Positions 52,414 through 60,214 of a stretch of DNA of 64,000 nt are shown piece after piece (the stretch's first letter is position 1; each line of letters starts with the position of its first letter). The translations under genes and the position numbers were made by a program. Below the pieces are notes generated by a model that saw only the letters and a program-made list of their open reading frames with translations, was not told where the DNA came from and ran no database searches. Source of the stretch: Desulfocurvibacter africanus subsp. africanus DSM 2603. GTDB lineage: Bacteria > Desulfobacterota > Desulfovibrionia > Desulfovibrionales > Desulfovibrionaceae. The DNA is taken from positions 289,905 through 353,904 of the forward strand of contig NZ_KE383873.1 of assembly GCF_000422545.1 (NCBI RefSeq). Reading direction: 5' to 3'.

Positions 52414-53433
52414 ATGGACAAGGACGGTGTGGAGCAGCAGACCGCGCTCGACCCTCGGGCCACGCACCCTGTGCGCCCCTTGTATATCAAGGCGGTGGTC
52501 AACGCCGGAGCCGGCATCACGCCGGCCGGCAAACGCGCGGATATCGCCGGGAGCCTGGAGCAGGCCTTTGCCCTGCACGGTCTGCAGGCCGAGATCGAAC
52601 TGGTCCAGGCCGAGGAATTCGAGGCCGCCGTGGAACGCGCGGCCTCCGGCCCCTGGGATGCCGTAGCCGCGGGCGGGGGCGATGGCAGCATAGGCAGCGC
52701 CGCGCGCATCCTGGCCCGAGCGGGCAAACCCATGGCCGTGCTGCCCATGGGTACCTGGAACTATTTCGCCCGCCTGCTGAACATCCCTCTGGACCTCGAT
52801 GGCGCGGTAGCTGTCATGGCCGCCGGCCGGTTCGGCCCCGTGGACGCCATAGAGGTCAACGGCCGCTTCTTCGTCAGCCACTGCACCCTGGGCATTCATC
52901 CCCGCTTCGTGCGAGAGCGCATCCGGCTTCAGCATTCGCGGGGCTGGTTCAAGCCGCTGGCCATCGTGTGGGCGCTCATGAAAAGCTTTGTGCGCTACCC
53001 CGTGCTCCTGGTGGAAGTGCTGCACGAGGGCCGCCGTGAAGTCCTGCGCACTCCTTTCGTCATGGCCGGCAACAGCTTGAGCGCCCTGAATCCCTTGACT
53101 GTGCCGACTCATCTGGCTTCCCTGAGCGACGGACTGCTGGCCTTGATTCTTGGCCGGCGGCTGGGGCGCATGGGTCTCATGGCCTCGGCCTTGCGCACTT
53201 TTCGCGGACGCCTGGACCCGGAGAAGGATTTCCGGCTCATCCTCGTACCCGAGTGCGCGGTGCGCGTGAACCGCCGCCGGGTACGCGCGACCTTGGACGG
53301 CGAGCTGACCTGGCTCACGCCGCCCTTGCGCTTCCGCATCCTGCCTCACGCCCTGACCCTGCTGCTGCCGGAGAGCGCGGCCAAGGCCAAGGAGCAGCAA
53401 GCTTCAACGGGCCCTCATGGTCCGGTAGTTTGA
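52414..53433 (+). CDS. Diacylglycerol/sphingosine kinase-like lipid kinase
   Basis: The 339-residue protein has the DAGK catalytic fold: VVNAGAGI near residue 25, the nucleotide loop AAGGGDGSIGSAA near 88, and PMGTWNYFARLL near 110, where family members usually have PLGTGNDFAR. The TWN replaces TGN in this binding segment. The C-terminal DAGKc accessory part follows. Such kinases phosphorylate diacylglycerol or related lipids. It starts two bases after the phosphoribosyltransferase gene. A GGAAAAGG ribosome-binding site favours ATG 52414 over an earlier in-frame start at 52384. Confidence 0.82.
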   Translation: MDKDGVEQQTALDPRATHPVRPLYIKAVVNAGAGITPAGKRADIAGSLEQAFALHGLQAEIELVQAEEFEAAVERAASGPWDAVAAGGGDGSIGSAARILARAGKPMAVLPMGTWNYFARLLNIPLDLDGAVAVMAAGRFGPVDAIEVNGRFFVSHCTLGIHPRFVRERIRLQHSRGWFKPLAIVWALMKSFVRYPVLLVEVLHEGRREVLRTPFVMAGNSLSALNPLTVPTHLASLSDGLLALILGRRLGRMGLMASALRTFRGRLDPEKDFRLILVPECAVRVNRRRVRATLDGELTWLTPPLRFRILPHALTLLLPESAAKAKEQQASTGPHGPVV

Positions 53434-53442
53434 GAGGCAAGC

Positions 53443-53814
53443 ATGCTCAAGCTCAAACGTATCCATGATCAAACCGGTCCTGACGACGGCAAACGCTATC
53501 TCGTGGATCGCGTCTGGCCGCGCGGAGTGCGCAAAGCGGATGCGCACCTGGACGAGTGGCTCAAGGCCCTGGCGCCCAGCACTGAGCTGCGCAAATGGTT
53601 CAATCATGACCCGGCCCGCTGGGAGGATTTCCAGGCACGCTATCGCCTGGAACTGGACGCGCCCGAGCTCCGTGCGCTCTTGGATCGCCTGGCGAGCGAG
53701 GCGGAGACGGGAACCGTGACGCTCCTGTATGGCGCCAAGGATGAGCAACGCAACCAAGCCGTGGTCATTAGGCGGGTCGTCGAGGAACGCCTTGAAAAAA
53801 AAGCGCACCGCTAA
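53443..53814 (+). CDS. DUF488 family protein
   Basis: A 123-residue protein of the DUF488 family, marked by YLVDRVWPRGVRKADAHLDEW near residue 20 and FNHDPARWEDFQARYRLEL near 55. Function is not established. It starts nine bases after the lipid-kinase gene and probably shares its transcript. The final codons (Glu-Lys-Lys-Ala-His-Arg-stop) lie inside the terminator hairpin of the convergent heme operon, with the stop codon in the loop. Confidence 0.88.
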   Translation: MLKLKRIHDQTGPDDGKRYLVDRVWPRGVRKADAHLDEWLKALAPSTELRKWFNHDPARWEDFQARYRLELDAPELRALLDRLASEAETGTVTLLYGAKDEQRNQAVVIRRVVEERLEKKAHR

Positions 53815-53824
53815 TGCGGTGCGC
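53803..53824 (-). terminator. Intrinsic terminator of the heme/rpe operon, inside the DUF488 gene end
   Basis: GCGCACCGC-TAAT-GCGGTGCGC forms a 9-bp perfect stem. On the minus strand it is followed by eight T residues, a textbook terminator about 28 bases after the rpe stop. On the plus strand the loop TAAT contains the DUF488 stop codon. Confidence 0.88.
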
Positions 53825-53851
53825 AATTAAGCGGAGCGATATCCAGAGGCC

Positions 53852-54574
53852 CTAGAGCCCCGTGGGTCCGAAGCTGACCTGCGACAGGGTCTCGAACAGC
53901 TCGCGGCGCTTGCCGTAGGGCGGGAACTTGAAGAAGGACGAGCCGGAAACGATCACTTCGGCCCCGGCATCGACTATGGGGGCGATGTTTTCCGGCGTTA
54001 TGCCGCCGTCCACCTGAATGAGCGTCTTGGCTCCCTGCTCGTCGATCATCTTGCGCAGGCGGCGGATCTTCTCCAGGGAAAAGGGAATGAATACCTGACC
54101 GCCGAAGCCGGGGTTCACACTCATGATGAGTACCATATCCAGCTCGGGCAGCAAGTATTCGATGCTAGCCAAGGACGTTGCCGGGTTGAGGGCCACGGCC
54201 GCTTTGATCCCGGCCTCGCGGATCTGGGACACGGTGCGCTCCAGGTGCGAGGTCGCTTCGGCGTGCACGCAGATGAGGTTGGCCCCGGCATCCAGGAAGT
54301 CGTTGATGTAGCGCTCGGGCTTGATGACCATGAGATGGCAGTCGAAGAAAAGCTTGCTACGGTTGCGCAAGGCCTTGATGACCGGCGGGCCAAAGGTGAT
54401 GTTGGGCACGAACACGCCGTCCATGACGTCCCAGTGTACCCACTCGATGCCACCTTCCTCCAGCGCGGCCAGTTCATCGGCCAGCCGCCCGAAATCCGCG
54501 GAGAGCAGCGAAGGGGAGAGGATGATCTTCTTGGCTGCGGGGGCTTCCTTGCCTTGCTTGGAACTCTTGCTCAT
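53852..54574 (-). CDS. rpe: Ribulose-phosphate 3-epimerase
   Basis: Interconverts ribulose 5-phosphate and xylulose 5-phosphate in the pentose phosphate route. The 240-residue TIM barrel shows ILSPSLLSADFGRL, the metal His-Asp in VHWDVMDGVFVPNITFGP, FFDCHLMVIKPE, LIMSVNPGFGGQ and IQVDGGI, all hallmark positions. A 15-residue Lys/Ala-rich leader precedes the fold. The ATG overlaps the stop of the siroheme decarboxylase subunit gene by four bases (ATGA), so the enzyme is translated with the heme genes; a functional link between them is not obvious. Confidence 0.93.
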   Translation of the reverse strand: MSKSSKQGKEAPAAKKIILSPSLLSADFGRLADELAALEEGGIEWVHWDVMDGVFVPNITFGPPVIKALRNRSKLFFDCHLMVIKPERYINDFLDAGANLICVHAEATSHLERTVSQIREAGIKAAVALNPATSLASIEYLLPELDMVLIMSVNPGFGGQVFIPFSLEKIRRLRKMIDEQGAKTLIQVDGGITPENIAPIVDAGAEVIVSGSSFFKFPPYGKRRELFETLSQVSFGPTGL

Positions 54575-55035
54575 GCGTTGTCCTCGCCGTCCTTCATTTT
54601 AAAATCGACCTTGATCTTGTAAAGTTTTTCCGTGGGCAGATAGAGCACGTCAATGCCCGTGGTCTCGCGTATTTCCTGCAAGGTGGCGCGCACCGCGTCC
54701 TGATTCGGTCCGATAAAGGTGAACCAGACGTTGAATGAGTGGGCGCGCAGATAGTTGTGTGTCACGCCGGGGTAGGCATTCACCGTGGCGATGAACTCGT
54801 CCAGCCTGTCCTCGGGCACGCGCGCGGCGCACAGGGTCGAGTGCCAGCCCAGCTTGCCGGACTGGAAGTTGCCGCCGATGCGCCGGATAACGCCCTTTTC
54901 CCTGAGGGCGCGCACTCTGGCCAGCACCTCGGCCTCGGTGAGCCTCAGTTCCTTGCCCACGGCCTCGTAAGGTCGCGGTACGAGCGGAAAGTTGGACTGA
55001 ATGATGTCCAGTAGCTGTTTATCTAGATCGTCCAC
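54571..55035 (-). CDS. Siroheme decarboxylase subunit (AhbA/AhbB type)
   Basis: The 154-residue protein looks like an Lrp/AsnC regulator with an N-terminal helix-turn-helix (LDKQLLDIIQSNFPLVPRPY) and a ferredoxin-like C-terminal half (VTHNYLRAHSFNVWFTFIGP). The segment GVIRRIGGNFQSGKLGW and its position next to ahbC mark it as a siroheme decarboxylase subunit, which makes 12,18-didecarboxysiroheme. The active enzyme is a heterodimer; I cannot decide between AhbA and AhbB from sequence alone, and the other subunit is not in this window. The start is GTG 55035 with GGAGGGGCC. It lies 22 bp after ahbC. Confidence 0.85.
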   Translation of the reverse strand: MDDLDKQLLDIIQSNFPLVPRPYEAVGKELRLTEAEVLARVRALREKGVIRRIGGNFQSGKLGWHSTLCAARVPEDRLDEFIATVNAYPGVTHNYLRAHSFNVWFTFIGPNQDAVRATLQEIRETTGIDVLYLPTEKLYKIKVDFKMKDGEDNA

Positions 55036-55057
55036 GGCCCCTCCGGACTTTAGGTGT

Positions 55058-56278
55058 CTAGTCGCCCTTGCAGGCCCGTTTCGGCGTATAGCTGCACAGC
55101 GGCTCCTCGGCCAGGTAGTCGCCCTTCATGGTCTGGGCGCGGGCGCGGCAACCGCCGCAGACTCGCTCGTACTCGCATACGCCGCACTTGCCCGTATACG
55201 TCTCCGGGTTGCGCAGGTTGGCGAACTGCATCGAATCGGCCCATATCTTGGGGAAAGGCGTCTGCTTGACCTGACCGCAGTCCAGCTCCAGGTAGCCGCA
55301 GGGCTGCACCTGGCCCGTGTGCGAGATGAAGCAGAAGCCCACGCCGCCCAGGCAGCCGCGGCTCACGGCGTCCAGGCCGAAGGTCTCGAAGGTGACGGGC
55401 GTGCCGTCCTCCTTGGCCCGCTGGCGCAGGATGCGGTGGTAGTGCGGCGCGCAGGTGGCCTTGAGCTGCATGTCAGTGGTCTTGCGGAAGTCGTAGAACC
55501 AGTTGAGCACGTCTTCGTACTCTTTCGCCGAGATGACCTGATCCTCGATCTCCGCGCCACGGCCCGTGGGCACGAGCAGGAAGATGTGCCAAGCCTGAGC
55601 GCCCAGGTCCTGGGTCAGCTGGAAGATGTCCTTGAACTGGCCGAGGTTGTTGCGCGTCACGGTCGTGTTGATCTGGAACTCGATGCCGGCATCCTTGAGG
55701 TACTGGATGCCGTGCATGGTCTGCTCGAACGCGCCGGGAGTGCCCCGGAAGAAGTCGTGACTGGCCGCGTCCGGGCCGTCGATGGAGATCGAGCAGCGTT
55801 CTATGCCCGATTCCTTCATCTTCCGCGCGTTCTCGGGCGTGATGAGCGTGCCGTTGGGAGCCATGACGCAACGCAGGCCCTTGGACTTGGCGTGGGCCAC
55901 CAGCTCGAAGACGTCCTTGCGCATGAGCGGCTCGCCGCCAGTGAAGATGATGATGGGGTTGCCCACTCCGGGGAAGGTGTCGATGAGCGCCTTGGCCTCG
56001 GCCGTGGACAACTCGCCGGGGTACGGCTCCAGGTGCGCCTCGGCCCGGCAATGCTTGCAGGCCAGGTTACAGGAGCGCGTGACTTCCCAGGCTATGAGCC
56101 GGCAGGGCGGCGTCTTACCGTCGGGGAGAGTTTTGGGGCCGGGATGTCCGCCCGGGTGGCCCTTGGGCTGACCGCCAGGATGGCCGGGCTTGCCGGCGGC
56201 GTGCGGATGGCCGGACTTTTCGCCGGGGTGGTTGCCTGAATGGCTGGTGGGGTGGCCGGGTTTCTGGTGCTCGTGCAT
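55058..56278 (-). CDS. ahbC: AhbC radical SAM enzyme (Fe-coproporphyrin III synthesis)
   Basis: AhbC removes the two acetate side chains of 12,18-didecarboxysiroheme to give Fe-coproporphyrin III. The 406-residue protein has the radical SAM cluster CNLACKHC (Cys 70, 74, 77), IIIFTGGEPL, and a SPASM-like C-terminal region with CGVCEYERVCGGCRAR. The first ~48 residues are a His/Gly/Pro-rich extension with about ten histidines (GHPGGQPKGHPGGHPG), which may bind nickel, zinc or iron. I use ATG 56278, seven bases after GGAG; a TTG four codons upstream is in frame. It is encoded between hemB and the decarboxylase subunit. Confidence 0.9.
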   Translation of the reverse strand: MHEHQKPGHPTSHSGNHPGEKSGHPHAAGKPGHPGGQPKGHPGGHPGPKTLPDGKTPPCRLIAWEVTRSCNLACKHCRAEAHLEPYPGELSTAEAKALIDTFPGVGNPIIIFTGGEPLMRKDVFELVAHAKSKGLRCVMAPNGTLITPENARKMKESGIERCSISIDGPDAASHDFFRGTPGAFEQTMHGIQYLKDAGIEFQINTTVTRNNLGQFKDIFQLTQDLGAQAWHIFLLVPTGRGAEIEDQVISAKEYEDVLNWFYDFRKTTDMQLKATCAPHYHRILRQRAKEDGTPVTFETFGLDAVSRGCLGGVGFCFISHTGQVQPCGYLELDCGQVKQTPFPKIWADSMQFANLRNPETYTGKCGVCEYERVCGGCRARAQTMKGDYLAEEPLCSYTPKRACKGD

Positions 56279-56543
56279 TTCGGTCTCCAAGGCGTGGGAA
56301 GCTTGTAATGAACCAGGACGAATCGCTCGTCAGCCCCTGGCATTCGCGGCTTCCCGCCGAATTGGCTTTGTTTCGTAATTTCCTTACCGCAGGGCGTTCT
56401 CCCCGCCGGTAACGTCGCGAACGGCGAACACTTTTTATACCACAAATCGCCTTTTCACGCACGCACGGGAAAGGGCGTATTCCCAGACAGGAGGCGGACG
56501 GCCGAATATGGAACGCAATCGTGCCTTGAGGTGGAAGCCGCCT

Positions 56544-57515
56544 CTACTTCAGCCAATCCAACGCGTCCTCGGCATAGTAGGTTAGGATCAGGTCCGCGCC
56601 GGCGCGCTTGATCCCGATCAAAGACTCCATAATCACACGCCTTTCGTCGATCCAGCCGTTGGCTGCGGCAGCCTTGATCATGGCGTACTCGCCGCTCACT
56701 TGGTAGGCCGCGATGGGCGTGTCGAAATTCTCGCGCAGGTCGCGGATGATATCCAGGTAGGGCATGGCCGGCTTGACCATGAGCACGTCCGCTCCCTCGT
56801 CCAGGTCGGCCACGGCTTCGCGCAGGGCTTCGCGGCGGTTGGCCGGGTCCATCTGGTGCGTGCGGCGGTCGCCGAACTGCGGCGTGGATTCGGCCGCCTC
56901 GCGGAACGGGCCGTAGAAGGCCGAGGCGTATTTGACCGCGTAGCTCATGATCGGCAGGTCGTTGAAGCCGTTGTCGTCGAGCATGGCGCGGATGGCTGCC
57001 ACGCGGCCGTCCATCATGTCCGAGGGCGCGACCATGTCCGCGCCGGCGCGGGCGTGGGACAGGGCGGACTTGGCCAGAAGCTCCAGCGTGGGGTCGTTCA
57101 GGATCTCCTCGCCGCGCACGATGCCGCAATGGCCGTGGGAAGTGTACTCGCACAAGCACACGTCGGTCATGACCACGAGCTGCGGGTACTTGTCTTTGAG
57201 CGCGCGCACGGCCTGCTGCACGATGCCCTCGTCGGCCCAAGCCTGGCTGGCCTGCGGGTCCTTGACCTTGGGAATGCCGAACAGGATGCAGGAGCGCAAT
57301 CCCTTGTCCACTGCCCAACCCGCACGTTCCACGAGTTTGTGCAAGCTGTACTGGCTCTGTCCCGGCATAGAGCCGATGGGCTTCTCGAAATTTTTGTCGT
57401 CGGTCTCGACCACGAACCAGGGCTGAATGAGGTCGTTGGGAGAAAGCGCGTTCTCGCGCACCAGATCGCGGATGGCAGGCGTGCGGCGCAGGCGGCGTCC
57501 TCGGAAGAATGTCAT
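56544..57515 (-). CDS. hemB: Delta-aminolevulinic acid dehydratase (porphobilinogen synthase)
   Basis: Condenses two 5-aminolevulinate molecules to porphobilinogen, the first common tetrapyrrole step. The 323-residue protein has the cysteine-rich metal site [14 protein letters not shown] near residue 120, the Schiff-base lysines in [15 protein letters not shown] near 195 and [13 protein letters not shown] near 250, and [10 protein letters not shown]. The three cysteines predict a zinc-dependent enzyme. ATG 57515 has GAGGG eight bases before it. It sits between ahbD and ahbC, as in other sulfate reducers, and links precursor supply to the siroheme-dependent route. Confidence 0.95.
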   Translation of the reverse strand: MTFFRGRRLRRTPAIRDLVRENALSPNDLIQPWFVVETDDKNFEKPIGSMPGQSQYSLHKLVERAGWAVDKGLRSCILFGIPKVKDPQASQAWADEGIVQQAVRALKDKYPQLVVMTDVCLCEYTSHGHCGIVRGEEILNDPTLELLAKSALSHARAGADMVAPSDMMDGRVAAIRAMLDDNGFNDLPIMSYAVKYASAFYGPFREAAESTPQFGDRRTHQMDPANRREALREAVADLDEGADVLMVKPAMPYLDIIRDLRENFDTPIAAYQVSGEYAMIKAAAANGWIDERRVIMESLIGIKRAGADLILTYYAEDALDWLK

Positions 57516-57637
57516 GGCGTATACCCTCGTGCGAAGCGTCAGAAAGGGAATGTGACTTGAAGGGCCTGAGCTTCAGCGTTCATACAGAATTTTTCTTACC
57601 GCGCAGCGAACCAGAAAGTTTAGGACAGGGTGGGGTT

Positions 57638-57678
57638 CGGGGAGGGGAGAACCCTTTGCAAAGGGTTTCCCCTCCCCG
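57638..57678. terminator. Long hairpin between ahbD and hemB
   Basis: CGGGGAGGGGA and AACCCTTT pair with AAAGGGTT and CCCCTCCCCG in one near-perfect stem of about 19 bp with a two-base loop. It follows the ahbD stop by 24 bases. No T tract on the minus strand is seen, so termination may be partial or the element may process the transcript. On the plus strand it is followed by a pyrimidine-rich stretch. Confidence 0.6.
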
Positions 57679-57701
57679 ATTACTCTTCTCTTCTTCTCTT
57701 C

Positions 57702-58943
57702 CTAATCCTGACAACCGCAGCCATCCGGCTGCTTGGACTCACCAGTTTCGCCGCCGAGCATCGGCCCGCTGATCTCTGCGTCCGTCAGGTAGCAGGCCGG
57801 GTCGTCGGCCCAGATATCGCCGTAGACAGCTTCGGCGCGAGCGCGGAAGTTGCCGGCGCAGACGTTCAGGTAGCGGCAGGCGCGGCAGCGGCCCTTGAGG
57901 TGCGGGCGCTTGTCCTTGAGCTTGTGCAGCAACTCGATATTCGGATCGTCCCATATCTGCGAGAACGGCCGTTCGAGCACGTTGCCGAAAGTATGGATGC
58001 GCCAGAACTGGTCGGCGTGCACTTGGCCGTCCCAGGAGATGCAGCCGATGCCGCGTCCCGTGGAGTTGCCTTCGTTCCAGGACAGCAGCTCCAGGACCTG
58101 CTCGGCGCGCTTGGGATCTTCCTTTTTCAGGCGCTCGTAGACCAGCGGTCCGTCGGCGTGGTTGTCCACGGTGAGCACTTCCTTGGGCAGTCCGGCGTCG
58201 TAGAGAGCGCGCGTCTCGTCCATGATGAGGTTGACCGCAGCGCGGGTCTCGGCGTGGCTCAGGTCTTCGTCCACCAGCTCCGAACCGCGGCCGGAGTAGA
58301 CGAGGTGGTAGAAACAGATGCGCGGGACTTCCAGGTCTTTGATGAGCTGGAACAGGAAGGGGATGTCCTGGGCGTTGCGCTTGTTGATGGTGAAGCGCAG
58401 GCCGACCTTGAGCCCCTCGGCCTTACAGTTCTCGACGCCGGCCACGGCCATGTCGAAGGCCTTGTCCGAGCCGCGGAACTTGTTGTGCGTCTCCGGGGCG
58501 CCATCCATGGATATGCCCACGTAGGAAAGGCCGACGTCCTTGAGTTCGCGGGCTTTTTCCTTGGTGATGAGCGTGCCGTTGGTGGAAATGACCGCGCGCA
58601 TGCCGCATGAGGTGGCGTGCTTGGCCAACTCCACGAGGTCCTTGCGCACGAGCGGCTCGCCGCCCGAGAAGAGCATGACAGGTGCGCCGTAGGCGGCCAG
58701 GTCGTCGATCATGACCTTGGCGGCATCGGTGCCGATGATGTCCGTGCCCTGCTCCTCGATGGCCTTGGCATAGCAGTGCACGCATTTCTGGTTGCAGCGC
58801 CGCGTGGAGTTCCAGACGACCACGGGCTTCTTGTCCTTGGAAAACTGAAGAAGATGCGAGGGCAGCTTGCCCGAGTGGCGTCCGTAACGCAGAGCGTCCG
58901 ACGGCTCCACCGAGCCGCAATAGAGCTTGGATATACCGATCAT
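57702..58943 (-). CDS. ahbD: AhbD radical SAM heme synthase
   Basis: AhbD oxidatively decarboxylates two propionates of Fe-coproporphyrin III to make heme b, the last step of the siroheme-dependent route. The 413-residue protein has CNQKCVHC (Cys 50, 54, 57), VMLFSGGEPLVRKDL, and a C-terminal auxiliary cluster region with GRCRACRYLNVCAGNFRARA. A further GCGC lies at the very C-terminus. The pairing with ahbC and hemB supports AhbD rather than another SPASM enzyme. The ATG at 58943 follows GGAGG at an 11-base distance. Confidence 0.92.
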   Translation of the reverse strand: MIGISKLYCGSVEPSDALRYGRHSGKLPSHLLQFSKDKKPVVVWNSTRRCNQKCVHCYAKAIEEQGTDIIGTDAAKVMIDDLAAYGAPVMLFSGGEPLVRKDLVELAKHATSCGMRAVISTNGTLITKEKARELKDVGLSYVGISMDGAPETHNKFRGSDKAFDMAVAGVENCKAEGLKVGLRFTINKRNAQDIPFLFQLIKDLEVPRICFYHLVYSGRGSELVDEDLSHAETRAAVNLIMDETRALYDAGLPKEVLTVDNHADGPLVYERLKKEDPKRAEQVLELLSWNEGNSTGRGIGCISWDGQVHADQFWRIHTFGNVLERPFSQIWDDPNIELLHKLKDKRPHLKGRCRACRYLNVCAGNFRARAEAVYGDIWADDPACYLTDAEISGPMLGGETGESKQPDGCGCQD

Positions 58944-59068
58944 GTCTTAACAAGCCTCCGATGGGTGTCCGGCGAGGGGCGTAGCATACGTGCTGGACGG
59001 CCATTCGTCCAGGAAACCGGGTGATATGCGCCTGGAAAGGTATGTAAGCCCTTGGACGGCAATGGCAA

Positions 59069-59109
59069 GAAAAAAAACGGCAGCGGCCGCACTTTGGGGC
59101 CGCTGCCGT
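59069..59109 (-). terminator. Intrinsic terminator of the lipoprotein gene
   Basis: On the minus strand CGGCAGCGGC pairs with GCCGCTGCCG across a 12-base loop and is followed by eight T residues, about 25 bases past the lipoprotein stop. It separates that gene from ahbD downstream. Confidence 0.88.
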
Positions 59110-59131
59110 GAAGGGGGTCTATTGGCGAGTA

Positions 59132-59773
59132 TCAGGAACGAGCCAAAGAGTTCCAATCGAGCAGGGGCTGGGCCATGCTGTCGAATATTTCGCTGAGCAC
59201 TGCGTACATGGGGTCCATGGGCAGGCGCGTTTTACGGGCGAAGAGGATGTAATCCTCGACATTGTTGGCTTCCATCTGCCCGGCTTGTTCCAGGGACCAG
59301 ACCAGATAGCCGGTGGCCGTGTCGTATATCTCCACGCGCACCGATGCGGCGGTGTCTCCCTGGGTGCCGCCGTGAAGCAGGTAGGTCACCACGCCGGTCA
59401 CGGCCAAATCCGCGCCCTTCTGGCGGGCCAGGCGGAGGGCCTCCTCGGGATTGCGATAGAAGCCGGTGTCATCGTAGACCATGGTGGGGAACAAGGACTT
59501 GGAGGCCCAGTCGGTCCAGAGGATGCGCATGAGCTCGCGGCCATGATGGCGGGCGTCGGAGATTTCCTGCTCCACCCGAAAGGGAATGAACAGGGCCGAG
59601 TATTCTCGCATGGATGTGCGTTTGGGCTGGACCATGATCATGAGCGGCGAGGTTCTCACCCACTGGTCCACGACAAGCACGGATTTTTCCGTGATGCGTG
59701 GCTGGAAGGCGACGCCGCCGCAACTGGCGGTCAGCAGGACGAGGGCGAGCAGAAGCAGGCTGATCGAGCGCAT
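59132..59773 (-). CDS. Outer-membrane-type lipoprotein, unknown function
   Basis: The 213-residue protein has a lipobox TASC at about residue 18 and GG after the Cys, so outer-membrane sorting is plausible. Mature residues include FPTMVYDDTGFYRNPEEAL and ADLAVTGVVTYLLHGG, then VRVEIYDTATGYLVWS. The pattern of a Rossmann-like core followed by GxxTYLLxGG resembles the GNA1162/CsgG-like or TolB-N-type lipoproteins that assemble in the periplasm, but assignment is tentative. AGAGGGACC precedes the ATG. A strong terminator follows. Confidence 0.65.
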   Translation of the reverse strand: MRSISLLLLALVLLTASCGGVAFQPRITEKSVLVVDQWVRTSPLMIMVQPKRTSMREYSALFIPFRVEQEISDARHHGRELMRILWTDWASKSLFPTMVYDDTGFYRNPEEALRLARQKGADLAVTGVVTYLLHGGTQGDTAASVRVEIYDTATGYLVWSLEQAGQMEANNVEDYILFARKTRLPMDPMYAVLSEIFDSMAQPLLDWNSLARS

Positions 59774-59830
59774 GGTCCCTCTTGAAACGGCTGTTGAAGT
59801 TTTGACGCGCCGCCACGTCGGCCCGGCTGC

Positions 59831-60166
59831 CTATTGCAACCTGTTGGTGGGCGTGGGGACGTTCTGCACGGTCTGCAGCAGGTGTTCCCTGGATTGCAGG
59901 AGGCTGCGGCGCAACAGAAGCCGCCGTCCGCGGGACAGGCATCGGAATTCCGACTGTCCGGCCAGGCTGTGCAACTGGTCCATTTCGGCCTTGATGCGCT
60001 TGAGCTTGGCCTGGAATTCGTCCTCAACAGGACCGAACAAGCCGGCCATGGCAACGAGTTCGTTGATCTCATGCGCCATTTCCTTGAAAGCCTGCGGGTT
60101 GATCTCCCTGGAGCGGCTCTTGCGCTCCATGCAGGCTCGCCAGGCGGACTTCAGCCAGCCAAGCAT
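59831..60166 (-). CDS. Small coiled-coil hypothetical protein
   Basis: A 111-residue protein, strongly helical in the middle (INPQAFKEMAHEINELVAMA and EDEFQAKLKRIKAEMDQLHS) with an Arg-rich C-terminal part (CLSRGRRLLLRRSLLQSREH). It has no signal peptide or membrane helix. ATG 60166 is chosen because GGGAGG lies before it; the longer frame has an unsupported leader. It lies between a lipoprotein gene and a Yip1-like membrane protein gene in the same direction, with 48-57 bp gaps. Family not recognised. Confidence 0.6.
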   Translation of the reverse strand: MLGWLKSAWRACMERKSRSREINPQAFKEMAHEINELVAMAGLFGPVEDEFQAKLKRIKAEMDQLHSLAGQSEFRCLSRGRRLLLRRSLLQSREHLLQTVQNVPTPTNRLQ

Positions 60167-60214
60167 ACAGCCTCCCGTTGGTATTCGACTATTTAGCAAA
60201 TACCATACCGATGC

